Assembly (NCBI GenBank): GCA_965140765.1 | Contig: OZ223309.1 | Coordinates: forward strand, 1,674,001-1,738,000 | Direction: 5' to 3' | DNA: 64,000 nt | Source: Sunxiuqinia sp963678245 | GTDB taxonomy: Bacteria; Bacteroidota; Bacteroidia; Bacteroidales; Prolixibacteraceae | In this document: positions 46,601 through 54,691 of the stretch, in pieces | Numbering within the stretch: position 1 is the first letter of the stretch | How the letters are laid out: every line of letters starts with the position of its first letter | Position numbers and translations under genes: made by a program | The notes under the pieces: generated by a model | Told to the model about the DNA's origin: nothing | Database searches by the model: none | Seen by the model: only the letters and a program-made list of their open reading frames with translations

Positions 46601-46831
46601 TCCCGCTTATTGATGGTTGCAGGTAAGCTACAAATTGAAGGCGAAGTCATTCATGTGGTGATCAATTCCTGCTTCAATTTAAATAACTTGATGAGGCTTG
46701 ATATCGAGGGGCGTAATATTGGTTCGACACAGAAACCAGTGAATTCGGAGAAAAAGAGTGGGGAAGAAGAAAAATCGTCGGGTAACCGAATTGTCCAGGG
46801 AGAACTTTTTCGCTCACGGGATTTTAAGTAG
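43622..46831 (+). CDS. dnaE2: Error-prone DNA polymerase III alpha subunit DnaE2 (ImuC)
   Basis: 1069 residues. N-terminal PHP domain: TSNFTFLRGGSHPEEIVEKA and SIAITDRNTLAGIV, where the changed first His motif (SNFTFLRG rather than HxHS) is typical of DnaE2. Polymerase core: CQGRGSAANSVVCYCLGITS (about 340), the catalytic triplet DIDVDF with Asp379, Asp381 and Asp383, and RPGPIQGDMVHPYLKRRTG. The C-terminal OB fold contains GQFVKVCGLITVRQRPGTAK. Lengths and motifs agree with DnaE2 enzymes that carry out SOS translesion synthesis with ImuA/ImuB. No epsilon-binding or tau-binding C terminus as in replicative DnaE is seen. It closes the cassette. Confidence 0.93.
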   Translation: MSYTELQITSNFTFLRGGSHPEEIVEKAAQLGYKSIAITDRNTLAGIVRAHVAARENCIRLIPACCLDLLDGPSLLAYPTNKKAYANLSALLTEGNLRAEKGKCNLYRTDVYKYAASIKFIVVPPTSLNTNFDFHPEFIAALKEYKEMLGDELYLAAAFSYQGSDHKRLFRLSQLEARLGIPMVATNDAHYHEPGRRELQDVLTSIREKCTIHNVGFKLHQNAERYIKPVSEIRRLFREYPQTVCRTQEIADVCQFSLDELKYLYPEEITSEGRTPMEELVYLTWKGAHEHFGEQIPAKVKETIDMELEFIGGKDYASYFLTVYDYVREARSRGILCQGRGSAANSVVCYCLGITSVDPSKFKLLFARFMSNERNEPPDIDVDFEHERREEIMQYIYEKYGRDRAGIVATVTQVHWKGAVRDVGKVMGLSTDAINVLSKSAYEFTDDWSTGKAESSVSFNAKDPLLRKVLELTNQYIGFPRQLGQHTGGFVITQGKLDELCPILNARMENRTCIEWNKDDAEALGFMKVDVLALGMLTCIRKAFDLARQHYNLNLTLANIPQDDPAVYEMISHADTIGVFQIESRAQMSMLPRLKPRTFYDLVIEVAIVRPGPIQGDMVHPYLKRRTGEEPVVFPSKELEDILGRTLGVPLFQEQAMEIAIVAAGFTPAEADGLRRSMATFKAKGKVSRYREKLVNGMVANGYEQDFAERVFKQLEGFGSYGFPESHAASFALLVYISSWLKCYYPDIFVTALLNSQPMGFYQPSQLVIDARKHGVIVRPVDINYSEWNNTLEEKDGCYCSVRLGFRQVKGLREEDVLILVSERNIFFRNTNELLDAGVSPSALERLADADAFRSIGLDRRQALWEVSALDDHLVGIFSGTPSQSETEESSELPVMTDGEHVIQDYVSTALSLKAHPVSFLRQKLTQLQVTPTSKLSKMKNGQFVKVCGLITVRQRPGTAKGVLFITIEDETCFANLVVCSKVFEKYRKAILQSRLLMVAGKLQIEGEVIHVVINSCFNLNNLMRLDIEGRNIGSTQKPVNSEKKSGEEEKSSGNRIVQGELFRSRDFK

Positions 46832-47143
46832 CAAAGCCAGATGATAATGTTTTTATTCTGCTACTCAAATTACTATTGGATTGCTTCAGCTTTTGCATTC
46901 AGCAAAACCACGTTGGCAGCACGGACTCTTTATCCATCAGTTAAACGACTGCCGGAATTTAATACTAAACAATATTAAAACTGCTGCCTGTTTAAGTTAT
47001 TGTGTTTATGCCGTAGTCTTACGCTACCCGAAAGGCCTGTCTTTATGAAATTGGGAAACCTTTATTTAAGACTTGGGAATCTACATAAAAGATATCAATT
47101 CTAATTTATCCCAAAACAGAGGGTATTAAAATTGGAAAATTCT
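46832..47143. other. Intergenic DNA after dnaE2
   Basis: About 310 bp with stops in all frames. No gene, RNA or repeat recognised; a hairpin follows at 47144. Confidence 0.4.
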
Positions 47144-47180
47144 AACATGATTAAGCTTGATATTCAAGCTTAATCATGTT
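47144..47180. repeat. 37 nt perfect inverted repeat (17 bp stem, 3 nt loop)
   Basis: AACATGATTAAGCTTGA at 47144-47160 is the exact reverse complement of 47164-47180 with TAT between, followed by TTTATTTG. It is long for a simple terminator and lies about 95 bp before a broken GH29 gene. It may be a terminator for dnaE2 or a mobile-element end. Confidence 0.6.
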
Positions 47181-47274
47181 TATTTGTTGCAAAATAAGAC
47201 TATTATTAATGGAGGTTATACAATTGCTTCGATAAACATTTATTGATTCACATCAATTAATTACTACTGACATC

Positions 47275-47577
47275 ATGATCATAAAAAAATAGTTTTTTGT
47301 ATTTTTCGCAGCACGTTTTTGGGCAAGCGTAGTTGAAGCACAGCAGACACCGAAAGAGTATGAAAAACACCTGCAATGGTAGCGCGATGCCCGGTTTGGC
47401 CTGTTCATTCATTGGGGGATCGGTCACGCTTACGGAAGTGGAAATCAGTTGGTGTGCTACGTGAATTATCTGATGTCGCCAATGAAGCGGGGATGCCCTT
47501 TGGCGTATGTTTTTCACCGGACGATTGGCTCGATAAGGCCTGCCATTTCCGAATTTCAACTTTTTGCAGACAACTAA
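47275..47577 (+). pseudogene. Remnant of a second GH29 alpha-L-fucosidase gene
   Basis: In one frame the ATG at 47275 is followed by a signal-peptide-like stretch ending ASVVEAQQ, then PKEYEKHLQW, RDARFGLFIHWGIGHAYGSG and QLVCYVNYL: the conserved start of GH29 fucosidases. TAG stops interrupt it at 47290-47292 and 47380-47382. A second frame gives ELSDVANEAGMPFGVCFSPDDW, a later GH29 segment, so the middle is deleted or shifted. The rest of the enzyme is absent. It lies directly before an intact, different GH29 gene. Confidence 0.75.
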
Positions 47578-47589
47578 AAAACAATTATT

Positions 47590-49245
47590 ATGAAAAGGAG
47601 AACACTTCTAAAACAATTAGGCTTTTCAGTGCCGGGTATGATCCTGGCACAGCAAACTTTAACTTCCTGTTTACTTAAAAGCAATAAGGAAAACAAAATC
47701 TCCCAGGAGGCGTTTAAACCCACTTGGGATTCGTTGCAGAAATATCAGGTTCCGGATTGGTTTCGCGATGCCAAGTTTGGTATGTGGGCTCATTGGGGGC
47801 CGCAATGCCAGCCCGAAGCTGGTGACTGGTACGCCAGAGGGATGTACCAGGAAGGCTCGCGGCAATACAAATACCATCTGAATAAATATGGACATCCTTC
47901 TGTTTTTGGATTTAAAGATGTGATTAACGAATGGAAGGCTGAAAACTGGGATCCGGAAGAATTGGTGGCTTTGTACAAGAGGGCAGGAGCTAAGTATTTC
48001 ATGGCGATGGCCAATCATCATGACAACCTGGATCTGTATAACAGTACTTATCAGCCCAATTGGAATTCGACCAAACTTGGCCCCAAAAAAGATATTATTG
48101 GGGGCTGGGCAAAGGCTGCGAAGGGAAATGGGTTACCCTTTGGGGTCAGTGTTCATGCTTCCCATGCCTGGAGTTGGTATGAACCTTCACAACGTTCTGA
48201 TAAAAAAGGTCCCTATTCTGGTATTTCTTACGATGGCAAAATGACCAAAGCCGATGGCGAAAGCAAATGGTGGGAAGGCCTAGATCCGCAGGAATTATAT
48301 GCACAAAACCATCCGTTGAGTGAAAATAGCTTGGACAATGGGATGATTCACAGGCAATGGCATTGGGGGAATGGAGTGGTAAAACCATCGGAAGAATACG
48401 TGGAGAAATTTTTTAACCGGACGATTGAGTTGATCGATAAGTACGAACCGGACGTGCTTTATTTTGATGATTCGCAGTTGCCCTTTTGGCCAATCAGTGA
48501 TGCTGGTCTACGCATTGCTGCACATTTTTACAACAAGAGCATTCGCGATCACGGGGAAGTGCGTGCGGTGATCAACGGAAAGATCCTCGACGAAGACCAG
48601 CGGAAGGCAATGGTCTGGGATATTGAGCGCGGTCAAAGTAATGGTATTGAGCCTTTGCCCTGGCAGACTGATACTTGTATTGGAGGTTGGCATTATGACC
48701 GTGAAATTTACAACAGGCGTAGTTACAAAACGGCAAAAATGGTCATTCATACTCTGGTCGATATTGTTAGTAAAAACGGCAATCTGATGTTGAATATCCC
48801 GGTTCGAGGAGATGGCTCTATTGACGAACAAGAACGACAAGTGGTGGAAGAAATTGGGATTTGGATGGATCAGAACAGTCAAAGCATTTACGGAACACGC
48901 CCGTGGAAAACATTTGGAGAAGGGCCTGCCCAAGAGAGTGCAGCGTCATTAACGGCACAGGGTTTCAACGAAGGTAAAGGCAAGCCGTTTACGTCAGAAG
49001 ACATTCGTTTTGCTATCAAAGGAGATGTTCTTTATGCGACAGTTATGGGATGGCCTGAATCAGGAAAAGCTTTGATTAAAAACCTGTCGTTGGGAAACGA
49101 AAATTACCCCAGAGAAATTAATAAGGTGGAGTTGGTTAGTATCAAGCAGCCATTGAAGTTTGAACGGACAGCAGAGGGACTGATGGTCTATTTTCCCGAG
49201 AAGGAAGTTCCAGCAAGTTATGCTAATGCCTTGAAGATTGTCTAA
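47590..49245 (+). CDS. GH29 alpha-L-fucosidase family protein
   Basis: 551 residues. The N terminus MKRRTLLKQLGFSVPGMILA has a twin-arginine-like start, with TSCLL as a possible lipobox just after, so export is clear but the route is not. The GH29 barrel begins WFRDAKFGMWAHWGPQCQPE and GDWYARGMYQEGS, continues with KRAGAKYFMAMANHHDN and LPFGVSVHASHAW, and shows the nucleophile in EPDVLYFDDSQ (Asp293). The acid/base cannot be set by eye. The C-terminal part (NLMLNIPVRGDGSIDEQE and RPWKTFGEGPAQE) is typical. It should hydrolyse alpha-L-fucose or a related L-sugar linkage from glycans. A terminator separates it from the main hydrolase operon. Confidence 0.9.
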   Translation: MKRRTLLKQLGFSVPGMILAQQTLTSCLLKSNKENKISQEAFKPTWDSLQKYQVPDWFRDAKFGMWAHWGPQCQPEAGDWYARGMYQEGSRQYKYHLNKYGHPSVFGFKDVINEWKAENWDPEELVALYKRAGAKYFMAMANHHDNLDLYNSTYQPNWNSTKLGPKKDIIGGWAKAAKGNGLPFGVSVHASHAWSWYEPSQRSDKKGPYSGISYDGKMTKADGESKWWEGLDPQELYAQNHPLSENSLDNGMIHRQWHWGNGVVKPSEEYVEKFFNRTIELIDKYEPDVLYFDDSQLPFWPISDAGLRIAAHFYNKSIRDHGEVRAVINGKILDEDQRKAMVWDIERGQSNGIEPLPWQTDTCIGGWHYDREIYNRRSYKTAKMVIHTLVDIVSKNGNLMLNIPVRGDGSIDEQERQVVEEIGIWMDQNSQSIYGTRPWKTFGEGPAQESAASLTAQGFNEGKGKPFTSEDIRFAIKGDVLYATVMGWPESGKALIKNLSLGNENYPREINKVELVSIKQPLKFERTAEGLMVYFPEKEVPASYANALKIV

Positions 49246-49335
49246 ACTTTTAAAGTTGCGAAATTGTAACGGTTAAGCGTTTTAGTATGGTGTGAATCAT
49301 GTTATCTTGCTACGGTCAATCTTGAGAGATATTTT

Positions 49336-49363
49336 ATGCCCGCGATTTAAAGCGGGCATTTTA
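49336..49363 (+). terminator. Terminator after GH29
   Basis: ATGCCCGC at 49336-49343 pairs with GCGGGCAT at 49352-49359 around an 8 nt loop, followed by TTTT. Confidence 0.75.
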
Positions 49364-49726
49364 AGTACTGCTTAATTTAATTTTAGGAAATAGTTGAACG
49401 CATGACTTGTCATCCGTGTGATTAGCCTCACAAGTTGTTTTTTTTATCCTGCGACTGGGGAATTATCCAAATGAAGAAGCCACGGCAAATATTAATATCG
49501 ATTAAGACAGATTAATTTAAGTATTTAAAAAATCGAAACTCGGCAGTCCATTCTTTCAATCGGCATACCGAGTTTTTGGGATTAATGTCGGAGGCATTAA
49601 ACAGGAATTGGTATTTAATTAATTGAACGATCCAACTTAGCTTTTCAAAAACGATAGCTTACACGCTTCAATCAGTAGATGAACTCATATTTTCTTATGC
49701 AAATTTGTTTGATGAAGCCTTTAAAT

Positions 49727-49748
49727 AACACAAACGCGCGTTTGTGTT
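49727..49748. promoter_or_regulatory. Perfect 22 bp palindrome upstream of the hydrolase operon
   Basis: The sequence AACACAAACGC followed by its reverse complement GCGTTTGTGTT has no spacer and an unusual CGCGCG centre in an AT-rich region. About 230 bp before the esterase start, it suits a dimeric regulator binding site; a LacI-type operator is one possibility because those often centre on CG. Confidence 0.5.
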
Positions 49749-49855
49749 GTAGGAGGTATGCCTCACAGTCTTGTGGATGGGCATGAAATTAAAGCTGAGG
49801 CTATAAAATCAGTGTCTGTTTTTATAAGTAAAACCTTCTAATTTATTTCTGTTTA

Positions 49856-49863
49856 TACTTTCG
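49856..49863 (+). promoter_or_regulatory. Near-consensus -7 box for the hydrolase operon
   Basis: TACTTTCG differs by one base from TAnnTTTG and lies 117 bp before the esterase ATG. No -33 element is evident. Confidence 0.3.
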
Positions 49864-49979
49864 TATAACTGGCGGATTTCACTTTTTATCTTAAACTAAA
49901 GACCAAGTATCTAAAATTAAAACTCCCAAGCTGATATGTTATTTAGTTTTAAGGTGCATTAAAAACCAATTAAACACAT

Positions 49980-50819
49980 ATGAAAAGCCAACATCTTGCT
50001 CTACTCTGTATTTTCTTTTTATTGCGTATTTCTGCAATTTCTCAAAATCCCGTTGACTTACCAAATGACGGTTTTGATATTTTTTTATCCAATGTTCCTC
50101 ATGGTAATATTGACACAGTCACATACACCTCTAAAACCGTAGGTGCAGAACGAACCGCACTAGTTTATACACCTCCCGGATACTCTGTCGAAAAAAACTA
50201 CCCTGTTCTTTACCTTTTACACGGAATTGGCGGCGATGAATTTGAATGGTTGAAAAACGGTCATCCTAAGATTATATTAGACAACCTGTATGCCGAGAGG
50301 AAAGTGGAGCCTATGATTGTGGTTCTGCCTAATGGCCGCGCAATGAAAGATGACCGTGCCACAGGTAATATTTACAGTGCCGACAAAGTTGAAGCATTTG
50401 CCAATTTTGAAAATGATCTTCTGAACGATTTGATTCCGTTCATAGAGAATAAGTACCCTGTTATTGCTGATCGTGAACACCGCGCCATTGCCGGTTTGTC
50501 GATGGGAGGCGGACAATCGCTGAATTTTGGATTAGGAAATCTGGATGTGTTTGCTTCAGTAGGCGGTTTTTCTTCTGCACCAAATACGAAAAGTCCCGAA
50601 GAGTTGGTACCCAATCCGGAAGAGACTAAAAAGCAATTGAAACTGTTGTTTATTTCGTGTGGAGATAAAGACGGATTATTCAATTTTAGCAAACGAACAC
50701 ATGATTACGTAAGCGAAAACAACATTGACCATTACTTTTACGTGATTCCGGAAGGTCAACACGATTTTAAAGTATGGAAGGACAGCTTATACAATTTTGC
50801 TCAGTTAGTTTTCAAATAG
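49980..50819 (+). CDS. Secreted CE1-type esterase (feruloyl / acetyl-xylan esterase-like)
   Basis: 279 residues with a signal peptide (about 1-22, ending AISQ). Alpha/beta hydrolase of the esterase D/CE1 family: RTALVYTPPGYSVEKNYPVL, YLLHGIGGDEFEW and the nucleophile elbow GLSMGGGQS with Ser174; the acid is Asp231 or Asp229 in CGDKDGLF and the base is His261 in EGQHDFKVW. CE1 enzymes in xylan loci remove ferulate or acetyl groups from arabinoxylan. It is the first gene of the hydrolase block and lies 60 bp before the GH43 gene. The ester removed cannot be told from sequence. Confidence 0.88.
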   Translation: MKSQHLALLCIFFLLRISAISQNPVDLPNDGFDIFLSNVPHGNIDTVTYTSKTVGAERTALVYTPPGYSVEKNYPVLYLLHGIGGDEFEWLKNGHPKIILDNLYAERKVEPMIVVLPNGRAMKDDRATGNIYSADKVEAFANFENDLLNDLIPFIENKYPVIADREHRAIAGLSMGGGQSLNFGLGNLDVFASVGGFSSAPNTKSPEELVPNPEETKKQLKLLFISCGDKDGLFNFSKRTHDYVSENNIDHYFYVIPEGQHDFKVWKDSLYNFAQLVFK

Positions 50820-50879
50820 CAAAATAAGCGCGTAGCAAAAGTAACCGAATAAAATAGAAAAATAATTATATCGAATAAA

Positions 50880-52640
50880 ATGAAGAAAAGAATTTTTAGA
50901 CCGAGTTTAATTTCTCAGCTAACCGTTTTAGCCATGTTGTTTACTTTTGGGGCTAGTGGTGCTCAGACCACAAAAAAAGCTAAAAGCACAAATGCCCCCG
51001 TGTTTTCCAATTTTGTTTATCAAGGCGATGATGATGTTTATAAAAATTACCCTCTGGCCGAGGATGAGTTCTACAACCCTATTTTACAAGGTTGTTACCC
51101 CGATCCGGCAATAACCCGCAAAGGAGATGATTATTATTTGGTATGTTCATCGTTTGCCATGTTTCCGGGAGTTCCCATTTTTCATTCAAAAGATTTGGTA
51201 AACTGGACCGACCTTGGAGGCGTACTTAATAATCCCGAAACATTCGATACACACGATTGTGGTATTAGTGCAGGTGTTTATGCTCCAGGAATTACTTACA
51301 ACCCATATAACGATACTTTTTACATGATTACCACTGCATTTACAGGTGGTTTGAATAACATTATCGTAAAAACAAAAGATCCTAAAAAAGGATGGGGAGA
51401 TCCCATTAAGTTGGCTTTCGGAGGTATCGATCCGTCGATTTTCTTCGATGACGATGGTAAAGCATATATCGTTCATAACGATGCTCCTGATCGTGACAAA
51501 GAGCTTTACAACGGTCACCGTGTAATCAAGGTATGGGAATACGATGTTGAAAAAGACCAGGTTATTGAAGGAACCGACAAAATAATAGTAAACGGTGGAG
51601 TTGATTTGGCCAAAAAGCCAATCTGGATTGAGGCACCACACCTATACAAAAAAGATGGAAAATACTACCTGATGTGTGCCGAAGGTGGAACAGGTGGCTG
51701 GCACAGCGAAGTTATCTTCAAAAGCGACAGCCCAACCGGACCATTTATTCCGGCTCCAAGCAATCCGATTTTAACACAACGTCACTTTCCAAAAGAAAGA
51801 GAAAATAAAGTAGATTGGGCAGGGCATGCCGATATTGTTGAAGGTCCAAACGGGCAATGGTACGGAGTGTTTTTGGCAGTTCGTCCAAACGAAGAACAGC
51901 GTGTAAATACAGGTCGCGAAACTTTTATTTTACCGGTCGACTGGTCGGGAGAATTCCCTGTGTTTATTAACGGACTTGTTCCAATGGAACCAAAACTGGA
52001 TATGCCCAAAGGTGTAGAGAATAAAACAGGCAAAGACGGCTTTTTCCCGAATGGTAACTTTACATATGAGGAAGATTTTTCTTCTGACGATCTGGATAAA
52101 CGCTGGATTGGCTTGCGTGGACCACGTGAAGCTTTCATCGAAAAAACCTTAGGTGGTATTCAAATAAATCCATTTGAAGCGAATGTAAAAGAGGTAAAAC
52201 CAACTTCTACCTTGTTCTATCGTCAAATGCACAATAGCTTTTCGTATGCTGCTACCATGGATTATACGCCTGAATCAGAGAAAGATCTGGCAGGAATCGT
52301 GGCTCTGCAAAGCGAAAATTCGAACTATGTATTTGGTGTTACCAAAAAAGGCGACGACTATGTATTGGTATTACAACGCAATTTTAAACAACGCTTCCGT
52401 CGTGAAATGGAGTCAAAAGTAGTTGCCAGTACTAAAATCGATATCAGCAAGCCGTTGCGTTTGCAGGTTTCGGCAAAAGGCGATAAGTATGAGTTTTCTT
52501 ATGCTGTTGATGGTGCCGATTTTGAAACTCTGGGAGGAACTGTTTCAGGCGATATTCTTTCTACCGATATGGCAGGCGGATTTACAGGTTGCTTACTGGG
52601 ATTGTATGCAACTTCGGCCAACGATGCCATTCCTGAATAG
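50880..52640 (+). CDS. Secreted GH43 beta-xylosidase / alpha-L-arabinofuranosidase with C-terminal beta-sandwich
   Basis: 586 residues, signal peptide to about residue 29 (GASGAQ). Five-bladed propeller acids: Asp75 in GCYPDPAI (base), Asp184 in GGIDPSIFFDDDG (pKa modulator) and Glu251 in WIEAPHLYKKDG (acid). The segment WAGHADIVEGPNGQWYGVFL is another GH43 landmark. From about residue 400 a concanavalin-like GH43 C-terminal domain follows (YEEDFSSDDLDKRWIGLRGP to CLLGLYATSAND). Such two-domain GH43 enzymes remove xylose or arabinose units from xylan-derived oligosaccharides. A stable hairpin follows before the next gene. Confidence 0.92.
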   Translation: MKKRIFRPSLISQLTVLAMLFTFGASGAQTTKKAKSTNAPVFSNFVYQGDDDVYKNYPLAEDEFYNPILQGCYPDPAITRKGDDYYLVCSSFAMFPGVPIFHSKDLVNWTDLGGVLNNPETFDTHDCGISAGVYAPGITYNPYNDTFYMITTAFTGGLNNIIVKTKDPKKGWGDPIKLAFGGIDPSIFFDDDGKAYIVHNDAPDRDKELYNGHRVIKVWEYDVEKDQVIEGTDKIIVNGGVDLAKKPIWIEAPHLYKKDGKYYLMCAEGGTGGWHSEVIFKSDSPTGPFIPAPSNPILTQRHFPKERENKVDWAGHADIVEGPNGQWYGVFLAVRPNEEQRVNTGRETFILPVDWSGEFPVFINGLVPMEPKLDMPKGVENKTGKDGFFPNGNFTYEEDFSSDDLDKRWIGLRGPREAFIEKTLGGIQINPFEANVKEVKPTSTLFYRQMHNSFSYAATMDYTPESEKDLAGIVALQSENSNYVFGVTKKGDDYVLVLQRNFKQRFRREMESKVVASTKIDISKPLRLQVSAKGDKYEFSYAVDGADFETLGGTVSGDILSTDMAGGFTGCLLGLYATSANDAIPE

Positions 52641-52666
52641 GATCATAAATTTGGATTACAATATAT

Positions 52667-52719
52667 TTCCGGTGTTGGGCCAAAGTTGATCTTTGGCTCA
52701 TCGCCGGAATAGGTTTTTT
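52667..52719 (+). terminator. Nested hairpin and T-run between GH43 and GH97
   Basis: Outer arms TTCCGG (52667-52672) and CCGGAA (52704-52709) enclose an inner perfect stem GCCAAAG/CTTTGGC (52679-52685 with 52691-52697); a T-rich run follows at 52713-52719. It sits inside a co-directional block, so it may be a partial terminator or an RNA-stability element. Confidence 0.6.
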
Positions 52720-52750
52720 ATAACGGTAGCTTACTACTTAACTAAACAAG

Positions 52751-54679
52751 ATGCGAACTGATAAAATTTTGTCGACCGGACTATTCCTGTTGTTTGCTGT
52801 TGCGGCTTTTGCTCAACAAATGACTGTAGTATCTCCTAATGAGAAACTAAAAGTCGAACTTACACAGTCGGGAAACAGCGTATTTTCAGCGTGGTATTTA
52901 CAAGTAGATTACCGGGCCGATGAAAATTTTACTTCTGTTATTCCAAAAATTGATTTGGGTTTACTTCGCAATGATCAGGATTTTTCAAAGGCATTAAGCC
53001 TGACAAAGGTTGAATCACCCAAATTAATCAACGAAGAATATACCGCTTTACACGGAAAACGGTTACAGCGAAGAAATACCGCCAACGAAATTACCTTCTG
53101 TTTCGAGAATGAAAATAAATCGAAACTAAATGTAGTCGTTCGGGCCTGGAATGATGGAGTTACTTTTCGTTATGAATTTACTGGAAAAGAAGGTGATTTT
53201 GTGATTCAGGATGAGTTAACCGCCTATTCAATTCCCAATAAAACAAAACGCTGGTTGGAAGAATTCGATCTGTCAAATGAACGGCTTTACGCCAACAGCG
53301 ACAGTGCTGCTGTTCAGCAAAACTGGTCGTATCCGGCACTTTTCGAAACTCCGGAAACGGATTGTTGGTACATGATTCATGAAGCCGATGTGGATAGAAA
53401 TTATTGTGCAAGCAAACTCAGTAATTACGGTGTTGCCGAGCAATACAAAGTTACACTTCCGCATCCCGGAGAAGGTGAGGGCGAAGCATTGCCACAAATT
53501 ACACTTCCCTGGAAATCGCCCTGGCGCGTGATTATTATTGGTAGCCTTGCCGATGTAGTTGAATCAACGTTGGTAGATGATGTTTCAAAACCATCAGTTC
53601 TTGAAAACACCGATTGGATAAAACCCGGTGTGGCATCGTGGAATTACTGGTCGCACAACCACGGCACAAAAGATTTTAAAACCGTTTGCGAATTTGCTGA
53701 CTTGGCCGCAGAAATGAACTGGCCTTACACATTGCTCGATTGGGAATGGGACCAGATGGAAAACGGTGGTAATTTGGAAGATGCGCTGGATTATATTCAT
53801 TCGCTGGGCCTTAAACCGCTGATGTGGTATAATTCGAGCATGTTTAAGTGGATTACTTCAACTCCTGTCGACCGGATGAAAACGCATGAAAACCGGATGG
53901 AAGAATTTGCCAAACTAAATAAACTGGGAGTTTATGGGGTAAAGATTGATTTCTTTTTGAGTGAGAAACAATACATGATCGACTACTACCTCGATATTTT
54001 AGAGGATGCTGCGCAGTTTAATATCATGGTTTATTTTCACGGCTGTTTGGTGCCGCGGGGCTGGCAGCGTACATACCCGCACCTGATGACTTACGAGGGA
54101 GTACGTGGTGCCGAATGGTACAACAACGGCCCTGAATTGACTGCAGCTGCACCCGAACACAACAACGTATTGCCGTACACAAGAAATGTGGTCGGGTCGA
54201 TGGATTATACGCCGGTAACATTTACCAACTCGCAATATCCGCATATAACTTCTTATGCACACGAGCTGGCATTAAGTGTTGTGTTTGAATCGGGCATCCA
54301 GCATTTTGCCGATCGCCCCGAAGGATTTCAGAATTTACCGGATGCTGCCCGTACTTTTTTAAAAGAAGTGCCGGTGGTTTGGGATGAAACAAAACTACTT
54401 GATGGTTATCCCGGCAAGTTTACGGTTATCGCGCGCAAAAAAGGCAGTAACTGGTATGTTGGCGGCATTAATTCTGCAGGAAGAAGAGAAAGACAGCAAG
54501 CACTTGACTTTAGTTTTCTGCCCAAAGGGCAAAAATTCAGGTTAACGTTAATTGCTGACGGAGAATACGATACCGTTTTTTCTACACAATACTTGGTTGC
54601 TGATAATACCAGTTCAATTAATGTAAAAATGCTTCGCAGAGGCGGATTTGCTGCTATTCTCAAACCAATTAATGACTGA
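52751..54679 (+). CDS. Secreted GH97 glycosidase, probable retaining type
   Basis: 642 residues, signal peptide about 1-21 (AAFAQ). The GH97 N-terminal beta-sandwich starts with MTVVSPNEKLKVELTQSG; the barrel contains SWNYWSHNHGTKDFKTVCEF, ADLAAEMNWPYTLLDWEWDQ and GVYGVKIDFFLSEKQ with Asp400. An Asp in this KxDFF position is the nucleophile of retaining GH97 enzymes (alpha-galactosidase / beta-L-arabinopyranosidase type), while SusB-like inverting alpha-glucosidases use Glu residues elsewhere. So removal of alpha-galactose or beta-L-arabinopyranose side groups is more likely than starch hydrolysis. The GH3 gene follows 12 bp later, so co-translation is likely. Confidence 0.9.
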   Translation: MRTDKILSTGLFLLFAVAAFAQQMTVVSPNEKLKVELTQSGNSVFSAWYLQVDYRADENFTSVIPKIDLGLLRNDQDFSKALSLTKVESPKLINEEYTALHGKRLQRRNTANEITFCFENENKSKLNVVVRAWNDGVTFRYEFTGKEGDFVIQDELTAYSIPNKTKRWLEEFDLSNERLYANSDSAAVQQNWSYPALFETPETDCWYMIHEADVDRNYCASKLSNYGVAEQYKVTLPHPGEGEGEALPQITLPWKSPWRVIIIGSLADVVESTLVDDVSKPSVLENTDWIKPGVASWNYWSHNHGTKDFKTVCEFADLAAEMNWPYTLLDWEWDQMENGGNLEDALDYIHSLGLKPLMWYNSSMFKWITSTPVDRMKTHENRMEEFAKLNKLGVYGVKIDFFLSEKQYMIDYYLDILEDAAQFNIMVYFHGCLVPRGWQRTYPHLMTYEGVRGAEWYNNGPELTAAAPEHNNVLPYTRNVVGSMDYTPVTFTNSQYPHITSYAHELALSVVFESGIQHFADRPEGFQNLPDAARTFLKEVPVVWDETKLLDGYPGKFTVIARKKGSNWYVGGINSAGRRERQQALDFSFLPKGQKFRLTLIADGEYDTVFSTQYLVADNTSSINVKMLRRGGFAAILKPIND

Positions 54680-54691
54680 TTTACAAAGAAA

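Larger units (their letters stand above)
49364..49979. other. Long leader region upstream of the xylan-type hydrolase operon
   Basis: About 615 bp without a gene. It holds an 8 bp stem-loop (49536-49543 with 49568-49575, 24 nt loop), a perfect 22 bp palindrome at 49727-49748 and a promoter-like box at 49856-49863. The remainder shows nothing else I recognise. Confidence 0.45.

Noticed and set aside
47144..47577. Insertion sequence ending at the 47144 hairpin
   Set aside because: No transposase fragment and no second matching inverted repeat near the GH29 remnant.
49758..49841. 27-codon ORF after AGGAGG
   Set aside because: Only one base separates the AGGAGG from the ATG, too short for a working Shine-Dalgarno, and the peptide has no recognisable feature.
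51186..51641. 151-codon minus-strand frame inside the GH43 gene
   Set aside because: Shadow of the GH43 coding sequence; composition is not protein-like.
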